Shown piece by piece: positions 24,222 through 32,575 of a stretch of 32,627 nucleotides of DNA. The DNA is taken from contig CAIYYI010000601.1 of assembly GCA_903930345.1 (NCBI GenBank), positions 1-32,627 on the forward strand. Reading direction: 5' to 3'. Position 1 is the stretch's first letter; the number at the start of each line of letters is the position of its first letter. The notes beneath the pieces are model-generated. The model was not told the origin of the DNA, did no database searches, and saw only the letters and a program-made list of their open reading frames with translations. The position numbers and the translations under genes are program-made. Source of the stretch: an uncultured Verrucomicrobiota bacterium (lineage in GTDB: Bacteria; Verrucomicrobiota; Verrucomicrobiia; Limisphaerales; CAIYYI01).

Positions 24222-25577
24222 GTGCAACCCAACACGTACCAGATCAATCGTCGTGCCTTCCTCCAGCGTTCCGCTGCTGTTGCTGCCGCAACCGGACTTC
24301 CCCTATGGTATGCTGAGCGTATCCAGGCCCAGGCGGCTGAGGAAACCAAGCCATTGTCTCCCAATGATCGTCCCGGTATCGCCCTCATTGGGTGCGGCGG
24401 CCAGGGCACCGGTGATGCCCACGGAGCCCGCCGGTTTGGCGAGGTGGTCGCGGTTTGTGATGTGGATGATGCCCAGGCCGAAAAGGCGGTGAAGGCCTTC
24501 ACCAAGGACAAAAAGGTGCCGGCCAAATTCAACGATTTTCGCAAGGTGATGGAGCAAAAGGAGGTGCAGATTGTCATTACGGGCACCCCGGACCACTGGC
24601 ACACCTTGGTCAACCTGGCCGCCACCAAGGCGGGCAAGGACATCTACACGGAAAAACCCCTCACTCTGACCATTGATGAAGGCAAACGTTTGGTCAAAGC
24701 AGTGAAGGAAAAGGGCAACGTGTTGCAAGTGGGCAGCCAGCAGCGCAGCGATGGCAAATTCCGCCTGGCCTGCGAGTTGGTGCGCAATGGCCGCCTGGGC
24801 AAGCTCCAGCATATCATCGTGGGCCTGCCCACCGGGCCGCGCGAGGGCCCCTTCCGCGCCCAGCCCATTCCCGCCGGCCTCAACTGGGATCAATACCTTG
24901 GCCAGGCACCGGCCATGGATTTCAACGGGCATAATCTCCACTGGAATTTTCGCTGGTGGTACTGCTTCTCCGGCGGTCAGATGACCGATTGGGGCGCCCA
25001 CCACAATGACATCGCCCAGTGGGCGATGGGCACCGAGCGCTCCGGCCCCGTCGAGATCAAAGGCCAATCCCTGGCCGAGATGATCCCGGGTGGCTACGAT
25101 GCGGCCTCCAAGTATCGTGTGGAATGCAAATATGCCAATGGGGTGACCATGGAGATCGTGGATGAGAGGACCATCTCCCCACGCCATGTGGTGGGTGAGG
25201 GCCGAAAGACTCCCAACGGCATCCAATTCATCGGCAGCGACGGTTGGATCTTCGTCACCCGGGGCAAGCTGGAGGCCAGCCGGCCGGAGCTGCTCTCGGA
25301 TCCCCTGCCAGAAAAGGCGGAGCGGCTCTACAAGAGCGATGATCACATGGGCAATTTCTTCTCCTGCGTGCGTTCGCGCCAGCGGCCCATCTGCGATGTG
25401 GAGATCGGGCACCGCTCCATCTCCGTGGCCCACTTGGGGGTGATCGCCGTCCGTTCGGGGCTGGCCCTCCGATGGGATCCCGCCCAAGAGGTGTTTGTCG
25501 GTGAGAATGCCCGGCAGGCCAATCTGTGGCTTTCACGGGAGATGCGCAAACCCTACGACTACAGCTTGATCGCATGA
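24222..25577 (+). CDS. Tat-exported Gfo/Idh/MocA family oxidoreductase 3
   Basis: This 451-residue protein (from a GTG start) has a Tat signal (N9-R-R-A-F-L-Q15), a Rossmann motif 'IALIGCGGQGTGDA', 'VQIVITGTPDHWHTLVNLAATKAGKDIYTEKPLTLT' and the C-terminal domain 'WNFRWWYCFSGGQMTDWGAHHNDIAQWAMG', a pattern seen in many PVC exported oxidoreductases. A TTG start at 24186 is possible, but TTGACC there looks more like a -35 box and the Tat motif would sit further from the N-terminus. The gene overlaps the following SDR gene by four bases (ATGA), so the two enzymes are probably made together and may act on successive sugar-derived intermediates, although one is exported and the other is cytosolic. 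Confidence 0.9.
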   Translation: MQPNTYQINRRAFLQRSAAVAAATGLPLWYAERIQAQAAEETKPLSPNDRPGIALIGCGGQGTGDAHGARRFGEVVAVCDVDDAQAEKAVKAFTKDKKVPAKFNDFRKVMEQKEVQIVITGTPDHWHTLVNLAATKAGKDIYTEKPLTLTIDEGKRLVKAVKEKGNVLQVGSQQRSDGKFRLACELVRNGRLGKLQHIIVGLPTGPREGPFRAQPIPAGLNWDQYLGQAPAMDFNGHNLHWNFRWWYCFSGGQMTDWGAHHNDIAQWAMGTERSGPVEIKGQSLAEMIPGGYDAASKYRVECKYANGVTMEIVDERTISPRHVVGEGRKTPNGIQFIGSDGWIFVTRGKLEASRPELLSDPLPEKAERLYKSDDHMGNFFSCVRSRQRPICDVEIGHRSISVAHLGVIAVRSGLALRWDPAQEVFVGENARQANLWLSREMRKPYDYSLIA

Positions 25578-26284
25578 GTGGCAACGCCGTCATCACCGGC
25601 GCGGGCAGCGGGGTGGGCCGCGCCACCGCCATCGCCCTGGCCCGCGAAGGCTGGCGCGTGGTGCTGGTGGGCCGCACCGAGGAGCGGCTTCAGGAGACCG
25701 CCCATCTCATTGGCCTGCCGTCGGAATGCCATCTGGTTTGCCCGTGTGATATCGGGGATGAGGCCGCCGTCGCGGCCCTGGGGCAGCGGGTGCTGGCCCA
25801 TTGGGGAACGGTTCAGGTGCTGGTGAACGCCGCCGGCACCAATGCCCCCCGGCGCGCCCTGGAGGTGCTGGCCCCGGCGGATTACCACGCCATGATGAAC
25901 GCCAATCTCAATGGCGCCTACTACTGTGTGCAGGCGTTTCTGCCCGGCATGCGGGCCCATGGGGCCGGCACCATTGTGAATGTGATTTCCGATGCCGGCA
26001 AGCAGGCCAGCCCCAAGGCGGGCCCGGCCTATGTCATGTCCAAGTTCGGTTTGGCGGGGCTGACGCAGAGCATCAACGCCGAGGAGCGGGCGCATGGCGT
26101 GCGTGCCTGCGCGCTCTTTCCCGGGGATATCGACACCCCGTTGCTGCTGAAGCGGCCGACGCCGCCCGATGCCGCCGCCCGCGAGAAAATGATGCGGCCG
26201 GAGGACATCGCCGACTGTGTCCTCTTCTGCATCAATCTGCCCCCCCGCGTCATCGTGGAGGAAATGCTGGTCCGTCCCCGGTGA
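25574..26284 (+). CDS. Cytosolic SDR-family dehydrogenase/reductase
   Basis: The 236-residue short-chain dehydrogenase has the classic cofactor motif T8-G-A-G-S-G-V-G15, a basic R34 after strand beta-2 that favours NADP(H), N85-A-A-G, the active-site N111, S139 and Y153-xxx-K157. No signal peptide is present. It starts inside the stop codon of oxidoreductase 3 (ATGA), so the ATG is well fixed. The last 20 residues are short relative to many SDRs and end 'EEMLVRPR', a form found in 3-oxoacyl-ACP reductase-like and YdfG-like members. Substrate is not known. Confidence 0.9.
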   Translation: MSGNAVITGAGSGVGRATAIALAREGWRVVLVGRTEERLQETAHLIGLPSECHLVCPCDIGDEAAVAALGQRVLAHWGTVQVLVNAAGTNAPRRALEVLAPADYHAMMNANLNGAYYCVQAFLPGMRAHGAGTIVNVISDAGKQASPKAGPAYVMSKFGLAGLTQSINAEERAHGVRACALFPGDIDTPLLLKRPTPPDAAAREKMMRPEDIADCVLFCINLPPRVIVEEMLVRPR

Positions 26285-26386
26285 TTTTTCCGGGCTTCGC
26301 GAGCCTTTGCCCGGTTGCAAAAAATCCGCCAACGGTTGTTCCAATCCCGGCGGTTTGCTGCGATACTGGCCCGGTAGTCGCCGATT

Positions 26387-27121
26387 ATGAACATCTCGTC
26401 CGCCATTTTTGATTGCAGCGCCCCGGATCTGGACTCCTGTCCGGATGAGTCACTGCCTGAATTCGCCTTCATCGGGCGGTCCAACGTCGGCAAGTCCTCC
26501 CTGCTGAACATGCTCTCGGGCAAGCTGGATCTGGCCCGGGTTTCGCCCACCCCGGGCTTCACGAAGCTGATCAACATTTTCACGATGAACAAGACCTGGC
26601 GCCTGGTGGACCTTCCCGGGTACGGGTTCGCCCACGTTGCCCGGAAGGACATGGCCCAGTTCAACGAGGCGGTGGCCGATTACCTCCAGCACCGCAAGAA
26701 CCTCTGCTGCGTCTTCGCGCTCATTGACTCCGGGCTGGCCCCGCAAAAGATCGACCAGGAATTTGTGGAGTGGCTCGCCCTCCACGCCATCCCGTTCGTC
26801 CTCGTCTTCACCAAGACCGACCGGGTGCCGCCGGCCAAAGTGCAGGCGAACATCGAGGCCTTCAGGGAGCACCTGGCCGAGTCATACGAGAATCTGCCGC
26901 AGATCTTCACCTGCTCCGCCACCACCAAGCAGGGCCGGAGGGAGTTGCTCGGGGTGATCAAGGAAATCATGGCCGCCAACTCGGACCGGGAACAGGCTGA
27001 ACCGGAAGCTCAGCCGATTCCGGCCGTCGCTCCCCCTTCCGTCGGCGCGCCCGGCGCCATTTGGACGGAGGGCACCAAGAAACCCCGGAACAAGCGCACC
27101 CATCCCGGCCGCCCCTGGTGA
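26387..27121 (+). CDS. engB: EngB (YihA/YsxC) family ribosome-biogenesis GTPase
   Basis: The 244-residue GTPase takes part in 50S ribosomal subunit assembly. All GTPase motifs are present: G1 G30-R-S-N-V-G-K-S37, the G2-region 'TPGFTKLIN' (T55 onward), G3 D75-L-P-G-Y-G80, G4 T142-K-T-D145 and G5 'CSATTKQG' (about 176-183). Compared with the usual ~200 residues there is a C-terminal addition of about 45 residues, rich in Pro, Ala and charged residues and ending in 'KKPRNKRTHPGRPW', which is basic and may bind RNA. It is a housekeeping gene without an obvious operon partner. Confidence 0.95.
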   Translation: MNISSAIFDCSAPDLDSCPDESLPEFAFIGRSNVGKSSLLNMLSGKLDLARVSPTPGFTKLINIFTMNKTWRLVDLPGYGFAHVARKDMAQFNEAVADYLQHRKNLCCVFALIDSGLAPQKIDQEFVEWLALHAIPFVLVFTKTDRVPPAKVQANIEAFREHLAESYENLPQIFTCSATTKQGRRELLGVIKEIMAANSDREQAEPEAQPIPAVAPPSVGAPGAIWTEGTKKPRNKRTHPGRPW

Positions 27122-27189
27122 GCCAGGTTGTTGCTCCCCTTGCCAAAAGGGTTGCGTGTTTCCGCTCCCGGTAGGACATTCGGGGGATC

Positions 27190-29967
27190 ATGACACGCAT
27201 TCGACTTCTCACCGTTCTGGCGCTCCTCTTGGCCGGAGGTCCGGTCGTGGCACAGCAGGTCCGGGTGCTCCAGGATTTCGAGCAGGCGGGCGACCTGCGC
27301 CTTTGGGAGTTCCGACAAAAGAGCGCCACCCTGAGCGATCAGCATGCGACCAGCGGCAGGCAAAGCCTCAGGGTCAGCGCCAACGAATACCTCAACTCCT
27401 TCCGTCTGCCGCGCGACTGGTCGGGCTTTGATTCGCTGGATATCGACATGTTTGTCGAGGGCGATTCGCCCGTGGCCGGCACCCTGCTGATCGCCGATGA
27501 GGCGTGGCAGCAAAAAGGAGGTTCTTACTGGAACCTCCACAACGGCTCGTTCACCCTCCGGCCCGGCGCCAATGTCGTGTCGATCCCGGTCAACGGCCTC
27601 TACCGGGGCGAGGCTGGCAGCCGCAACAACGACATCAAAAGCAACATCATCCCCTCCCAGATCATCCGTGTGGATCTGGGCTTCAAGACCAAGGGCGATC
27701 CGGCCGGGGCGATTTACCTTGACCACCTGCGCCTCGTCCGGGAGGCCCGCCCGGCCGGCATCCTCGCCTTTGATTTCGGCCCGGAAAGCCAGGTGCTGTT
27801 TCCCGGTTTCACGCCCATCTCCAACACAACCCTTCATGGCAAGGACGGTGCCCGGGCCGGTCTCCGGCAGGCGATGTCCGGCTTCGGTGCGGCCCGTGAT
27901 GACACCTTCCCCACGCGGTTGTACCAGGATTATCTGGCGTTGGACTGGAATGAGTTCCTGGCGGACGTGCCCAATGGCCGGTATCACGTCTGGGTGGTGT
28001 ACGATGACTGCGGTTACTGGGGCGGGGAGGCCGCCGTGTTTAGCAAACGCTGGATCGAGTCCGGCGCGCAGACGGTCTGGCAGGAGGATCGCGGCGCTGC
28101 CGGCCCGTTGGATTACCTGTATCGTTTTGAGAACGTCGAGCCCAAGCCGGGCGACAGCGTGTGGGACCTGTACGTGGGTCGGCTGTTCGAGCCGAAACGC
28201 TTCACCGTGGAGGTGACCGGCGGGAGGCTGTCCCTGAGATTCCGCGCCGAGGGGGCGAACGCGTGCAAGGTGGCGGCCGTCATCGTCTATCCCGACGATC
28301 TCCGGAGCGAGGCGGAGGCGTGGGTGAAACAGGTCGAGGAGCGCAACCGTCGCGAGTTCGAGAGCCGGGCGGTGTTCCTGGGGCCGGTGGCCAAACCCTT
28401 GGAGATCCCCGCTGCGGCCCGGCAGCAGGGCTATTGGCTCGGGTTCCCGGCCTTGGAGGAGGATGTCACGCTGGTTGATGCCCCCGGCAGGAGCGAGGGC
28501 CGCCTCGCCCGCCCGGCGGCGCTCGGGCAGCGTGTCTCCCTGACCTTCGCCCTTCGCCCGCTGAAAGAGCTGGCCGGGCCGGTGAAACTGGCGGTGACCG
28601 ACCTGAAGGGTCCGGGCGGCGAAATCCCGGCCCGGGAAATTGATCTTCGCTATGTCCACCACGCCACCCATCGCGGCTTCAATGACATCGCCTACACCAT
28701 CGGTCCTGAGACGCTTCGCCCGGTGGCGGGTTCGGCGCTGCGGCTGGCCAAAGACCTCACGCGGCAGTTCTGGGTGACCGTGCCGGTGCCCCCGAATGCC
28801 AAGGCGGGTGACTACGCCGGCGAGTTGACCCTCTCGGCGGGTGAATGGCAGATCCGGCTCCCCTTGTCCGTGTCGGTGCTGGGGTATCCCTTGGATGAGC
28901 CGGACTACCTCATGGGCTTTTATGGCACGCACCTCCCCGGGGAAATCCGGGATCGCCAGGGCGGCCGGGCCTGGCGCGAGCTGCTCACCGCCATCCGGCA
29001 GGGCGGCATGAACTCCTACTCCGGCGGGCCCGGCGTGCGTTTCTCCGGCCTCGATGCTGATGGAAAGCCCCGCCTCGACTTCGCCGCCTGCGATGAGTTC
29101 TTTCGGATTGCCCGCGAGTGCGGCTTCACCCGGGAGGTCAACGGCTACGGCGGTCCGGGCATGGTCCAGGGGTTGCACGATGGCTACGTCATCGGGCAGA
29201 CCGGTCGGGATTGGGAAAAGAAAACCGGCAAAACTTTCGGCCAGCTCCTCCAGCTCGTCTGGGGTGCGGTGCGCGAGCATGCCGCCCGCGAGAACTGGCC
29301 CCGGGTCCAGCATGGCTTCACGGATGAGCCGCGCGTGCTGGCGGAGGCGGAAAAGCAGTTGGAGCTCATGCGGGCCTATCGCGAGCACGTGCCGTTCGTG
29401 AACATCGGCGGATCGTACTCGGTGAAATGGAACAACGATCCCCTGGAGCTGGCCATCCAGGAGATTTTCAAGACGCTTTGCTGGTCCGCCCTCAACGTCC
29501 ACACGGCGACCGATCTGGCCAGGGCGAAGGAGTTCGGACGGGAGCTGCTCATCTACAACCAGGGCGTCACGCGCTACAGCTTTGGCGCCTACCAATGGGC
29601 GGAGCTGCACAAGGGCATCCGGGGCCGCATGCAGTGGCATCTGCTCGCCCTGCACGGCTACCAGTTCTTCGACCTCGACGGCCGCGAGCCGGACACCGCC
29701 ATGATCAACTGGGGCCGGGAGGGTATTCTTCCCACCCTGCGCCTGCCCCGCTGTCGCGAGGGGGCGGATGACCTCCGATTCGCGGTGACACTCTGGAACC
29801 TGGCCCTCAAGCGGCAGGGCAACCCGGCTGCCGGGGAGGCCCGCCAATGGTTGGAGCAGGTCAGCCAGGCCATCGCCCTCAACCAGAACCGCCGTCCCGC
29901 CGGCTTCATGAACGACGAAGCCTTCCGCGCCGGCTGCATTGGGCGCATTGCCCGGCTGCGGGATTGA
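27190..29967 (+). CDS. Exported glycosidase-like protein with N-terminal CBM-like domains
   Basis: The 925-residue protein has a signal peptide (about 1-21, 'LLTVLALLLAGGPVVA', cut before QQV). Residues ~25-180 resemble a carbohydrate-binding beta-sandwich ('SGFDSLDIDMFVEGD', 'GANVVSIPVNGL', 'AIYLDHLRL'), and ~190-370 another ('FDFGPESQVLFPGF', 'NGRYHVWVVYDDCGYWGG', 'FTVEVTGGRLSLRF'). From about 480 onward it looks like a TIM-barrel glycosidase of the DUF4091 type, with 'FTDEPRVLAEAEKQL' where D712 and E713 could be catalytic, then 'INGG'-like text at 'VNIGGSYSVKW', 'LLIYNQGVTRYSFGAYQW' and 'GYQFFDLDGREPDTAMINWG'. Specificity is unknown. A run of Gs (CGGGGGATC) precedes the ATG and may act as a ribosome site. 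Confidence 0.8.
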   Translation: MTRIRLLTVLALLLAGGPVVAQQVRVLQDFEQAGDLRLWEFRQKSATLSDQHATSGRQSLRVSANEYLNSFRLPRDWSGFDSLDIDMFVEGDSPVAGTLLIADEAWQQKGGSYWNLHNGSFTLRPGANVVSIPVNGLYRGEAGSRNNDIKSNIIPSQIIRVDLGFKTKGDPAGAIYLDHLRLVREARPAGILAFDFGPESQVLFPGFTPISNTTLHGKDGARAGLRQAMSGFGAARDDTFPTRLYQDYLALDWNEFLADVPNGRYHVWVVYDDCGYWGGEAAVFSKRWIESGAQTVWQEDRGAAGPLDYLYRFENVEPKPGDSVWDLYVGRLFEPKRFTVEVTGGRLSLRFRAEGANACKVAAVIVYPDDLRSEAEAWVKQVEERNRREFESRAVFLGPVAKPLEIPAAARQQGYWLGFPALEEDVTLVDAPGRSEGRLARPAALGQRVSLTFALRPLKELAGPVKLAVTDLKGPGGEIPAREIDLRYVHHATHRGFNDIAYTIGPETLRPVAGSALRLAKDLTRQFWVTVPVPPNAKAGDYAGELTLSAGEWQIRLPLSVSVLGYPLDEPDYLMGFYGTHLPGEIRDRQGGRAWRELLTAIRQGGMNSYSGGPGVRFSGLDADGKPRLDFAACDEFFRIARECGFTREVNGYGGPGMVQGLHDGYVIGQTGRDWEKKTGKTFGQLLQLVWGAVREHAARENWPRVQHGFTDEPRVLAEAEKQLELMRAYREHVPFVNIGGSYSVKWNNDPLELAIQEIFKTLCWSALNVHTATDLARAKEFGRELLIYNQGVTRYSFGAYQWAELHKGIRGRMQWHLLALHGYQFFDLDGREPDTAMINWGREGILPTLRLPRCREGADDLRFAVTLWNLALKRQGNPAAGEARQWLEQVSQAIALNQNRRPAGFMNDEAFRAGCIGRIARLRD

Positions 29968-30074
29968 TTTACCCCAGCAGCCAGCAGGCGGCCTCGAGTG
30001 CCACCAGACCCAGCCGGAGGCGGGTCACCAGCAGGCGAATCAGCGGCGCGCACAGGATGCGCGGGCTGGCAAAA

Positions 30075-32444
30075 CTACTTTGCCGGTGAAACCAACACGG
30101 GTCCGGCAAAACCCTGGCCGGCCAGGGTGGCGGTGCCGGTTATGCCATACTTGCGGAAGCCCAGCACGCGCTTCTGACCATTGCGGGTGAACTCAATGCC
30201 GATGGCGGTCGGGCTTTCCACGCGGGCGGCCTGCCAGGTGGTGGCCTGCCCGGTCCGATACGGCACCAGCACGGTCAGCATGCCGAGACCGGCCTGGGCG
30301 TTGGTGGTGCCTGCTTCCACGTGCCATTGGTTCGGGAACTCCTTTTTGGGCGCCGGTTTGAAGCCATCGGTTTGTTGGAAGACCAGCGGCAAAGGCGAGA
30401 GGTATTGCGCCTCAACCCCGGCGTTGGGCTGGTCCACGCGAACCCGGCCCTGGCGGGTGTCCACGGTGAAGGATTTGAGGGCGTGCAGCATGAATTGGAA
30501 GGTCGCCGGTTCGCGGGCGACCAGGTCGTCGTAGAGCACCAGACAATCCGGTTTGACGAACAGCACCTGGCGCTGGCAACGCGTCATCAGTTTGCCGTAG
30601 GCCTCCGGGGCGTCGCCCACAATCCAGTCCCACTCCGGGGTCAGCCGACTGGCGGCGATGCGCCCGGTTGCGGCGCCGGAATGCTTCACCTGGCCCTGGC
30701 CATTCACCAGCACACCGTTTTGGGCGCGGGTGCTGTGGACGTAGTCGTAGTGGAACTTGCTCCCGTGCAGATCGCGATAGCCGCAGGCGGTCAGCAGGGC
30801 TTCCCCATAGGCGTTCAGGAGGAAGGTGTTTTGCGGGTTGTGCCCGTGGCTTTGGGAGCCGAACGGGCTCGATTTCAGCAGGAAATGCACGTCGTCCCGG
30901 CTGTCGAGCAGGGTGGTGTGCAGGCTGGCCACGCCGATGCCCTGAAAGACTTTGGAGGGGGGCAGGTCGGTGGGCGCCTTGGCCGGGGGAAGACCGGGCA
31001 GGTTGGCGGCATACAGGAAGCCCAGGATGCCACTTTCTGGCTTGGTTTTCAATTGATCCATCCACCAGCGCCAATAGCCGGCCTGGGTGCCGCCCGGCTG
31101 GCTGCCCTGCATGCGCACAAAATATTCCATGAAGGTGACGGAGGTGGGAGACAGCGGTCGGAAGGAGAGGTCGCCGAATCCGGCGTTGGGCGAATTGGGC
31201 GGGGCGATGTAGAGCGGGTAGTCACCCACGTGTGAAAAGAACGGTTTTTTCAGGCCGTCAATCTGCAGGGAGGATTGGGCCACTTGCAGCCACCAGACCG
31301 CCTTGCCCATGTAACCGGCCCAGTAGCTCACCCCCTCATGCCAGCCGCCATCGTCATCCGACCAGACCGGGTAGCTGGAGTAGAACTTGTTCACCGCGTA
31401 ATCCAGCCAGCGGTTGGCCTCGGGCACTTCCCGCAGAAAAGCGATGCCCGCCTCACCGACCTTGTGCCAGATGCGGTTGCCGTGGCTGTTGTAGGGGCGG
31501 TTGAGATGGCCGGTGCCCTGGTCGATCTCCCCGCTGTTCCAGGCATCCCGCACGCGGCGGACCATGACCTGCTGCACCTTTTCCCGGTCTTGCTCGGAGA
31601 GGCTGTCCCACCCCCAGTCGTAGGCTCGGGGCAGGCGGTAGAGCATCGGTTTGCCAGCCTCGCAGTTCAGTTTGAAATTCGTGGGGCCGTCCGGGTCCCA
31701 ACTGGCCAGGTGCAGGATCCATTTCCGGGCGGCTTCCTTGTACTTGGGCTCCTGGGTGATCAGGTAAACAAAGGCAATGACCTCCGCCTCCTGGCAGGCT
31801 TTCATGGTTTGTTCCCGGTTGGGCCACCAGTACTTGACCAGCTCATCGTTGTCTTTCTCGCGGGCGGATCCCAGGTGGGCGGGTTCAGGGGTGGGACCGG
31901 CGGCCATGACCCGGTCGGCCTCGGTGCGCAGCCGGGCAAACCGTTGTGCCTCCCGGCCGCTGGCCAGTTCGCGCAGGCGCGGCAGGTCATCCGGACGCAT
32001 GAACAGGCGCGGATGTCCCTCCGGCACGCGGTCCTGTTGCTGTCCGGTGTCGGGCATGGGAAAGTCGATGGCATTGGTGGGGATGTTCACCGACCGGATC
32101 TGGCTCCAGCCGGAAACGGTCTTGTCGCGGGTCTGGTAGCAGTAGCGCCAATACCAGGCGCCCGGCTCCAGGGTTTTGCCCGGGGTGTGGGTGTTCCAGG
32201 GGAGACCCATGACGGTGGCGGCCTTGGTCAGATTCAATTCCGTGGAATACTCCAGGGTGTAAGTCACCGCTCCCGTTTCGTGCAGCCAGGTAAAGGTGGG
32301 CGGATTCAGGAGTACCGTGCCGCCATCGGCTGGACGATAGCCGACCTCGCCCGGTTGGGGCGGGCGGTTGCTGATCACCGGTGCGGGAGCCGCCAGACAG
32401 GCGGTGCATGCGATCAATGCCAGGGTGGCCAAACTGGATTTCAT
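30075..32444 (-). CDS. Exported heparinase II/III-like polysaccharide lyase (DUF4962 type)
   Basis: A 789-residue secreted protein. The N-terminus is a signal peptide ('SSLATLALIACTACLAA'); LIAC could also be a lipobox, so lipidation is possible. An N-terminal 'RPPQPGEVGYRPADGGTVLLNPPTFTW' matches DUF4962, followed by an alpha/alpha-toroid region (about 130-440, with 'LPRAYDWGWDSLSEQDREKVQQVMVRRV' and 'SYWAGYMGKAVWWLQ') and the heparinase II/III beta-domain with 'FGSQSHGHNPQNTFLLNAYGEALL' near 525-550, where the His and Tyr are active-site residues of the family. Substrate may be alginate, ulvan-like or GAG-like polymers. Start chosen at 32444; ATG 32453 and 32480 are in frame. The right repeat begins only 50 bp upstream, so the repeat may supply or disrupt its promoter. 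Confidence 0.9.
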   Translation of the reverse strand: MKSSLATLALIACTACLAAPAPVISNRPPQPGEVGYRPADGGTVLLNPPTFTWLHETGAVTYTLEYSTELNLTKAATVMGLPWNTHTPGKTLEPGAWYWRYCYQTRDKTVSGWSQIRSVNIPTNAIDFPMPDTGQQQDRVPEGHPRLFMRPDDLPRLRELASGREAQRFARLRTEADRVMAAGPTPEPAHLGSAREKDNDELVKYWWPNREQTMKACQEAEVIAFVYLITQEPKYKEAARKWILHLASWDPDGPTNFKLNCEAGKPMLYRLPRAYDWGWDSLSEQDREKVQQVMVRRVRDAWNSGEIDQGTGHLNRPYNSHGNRIWHKVGEAGIAFLREVPEANRWLDYAVNKFYSSYPVWSDDDGGWHEGVSYWAGYMGKAVWWLQVAQSSLQIDGLKKPFFSHVGDYPLYIAPPNSPNAGFGDLSFRPLSPTSVTFMEYFVRMQGSQPGGTQAGYWRWWMDQLKTKPESGILGFLYAANLPGLPPAKAPTDLPPSKVFQGIGVASLHTTLLDSRDDVHFLLKSSPFGSQSHGHNPQNTFLLNAYGEALLTACGYRDLHGSKFHYDYVHSTRAQNGVLVNGQGQVKHSGAATGRIAASRLTPEWDWIVGDAPEAYGKLMTRCQRQVLFVKPDCLVLYDDLVAREPATFQFMLHALKSFTVDTRQGRVRVDQPNAGVEAQYLSPLPLVFQQTDGFKPAPKKEFPNQWHVEAGTTNAQAGLGMLTVLVPYRTGQATTWQAARVESPTAIGIEFTRNGQKRVLGFRKYGITGTATLAGQGFAGPVLVSPAK

Positions 32445-32551
32445 GCCCGCCATGCTTCCCTGCCGCGCCTGCTCCCGCAAGCCGGAAGATGGGTTGGGTG
32501 CAGGACAAAAATCTGAGGTTTGACAGAAAGGGCTTGAATTTTGCGCGGTTT

Positions 32552-32571
32552 GTACCTATGCACATAGGTAC
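32552..32571. promoter_or_regulatory. 9-2-9 palindrome before the repeat-borne gene (right copy)
   Basis: GTACCTATG-CA-CATAGGTAC is the right-hand counterpart of 122-141, ending 4 bp before the ATG at 32576. A -35-like TTGAAT (32534-32539) lies 17 bp before TATGCA (32557-32562), which would put the -10 inside the palindrome, as in a self-repressed promoter. The -10 is weak. Confidence 0.4.
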
Positions 32572-32575
32572 ATAT

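Noticed and set aside
26290..26320. CCGGGC/GCCCGG hairpin after the second SDR gene as a terminator
   Set aside because: It is followed by A-rich rather than T-rich sequence in both directions.
27137..27151. Weak hairpin after engB (CCCTT/AAGGG) as a terminator
   Set aside because: The stem is only 5 bp and the following T stretch is broken by G and C.
27010..29847. A 945-codon open frame antisense to the glycosidase-like gene
   Set aside because: It has no domain signature, runs into the engB tail, and the plus-strand gene has a signal peptide and clear domain pattern.
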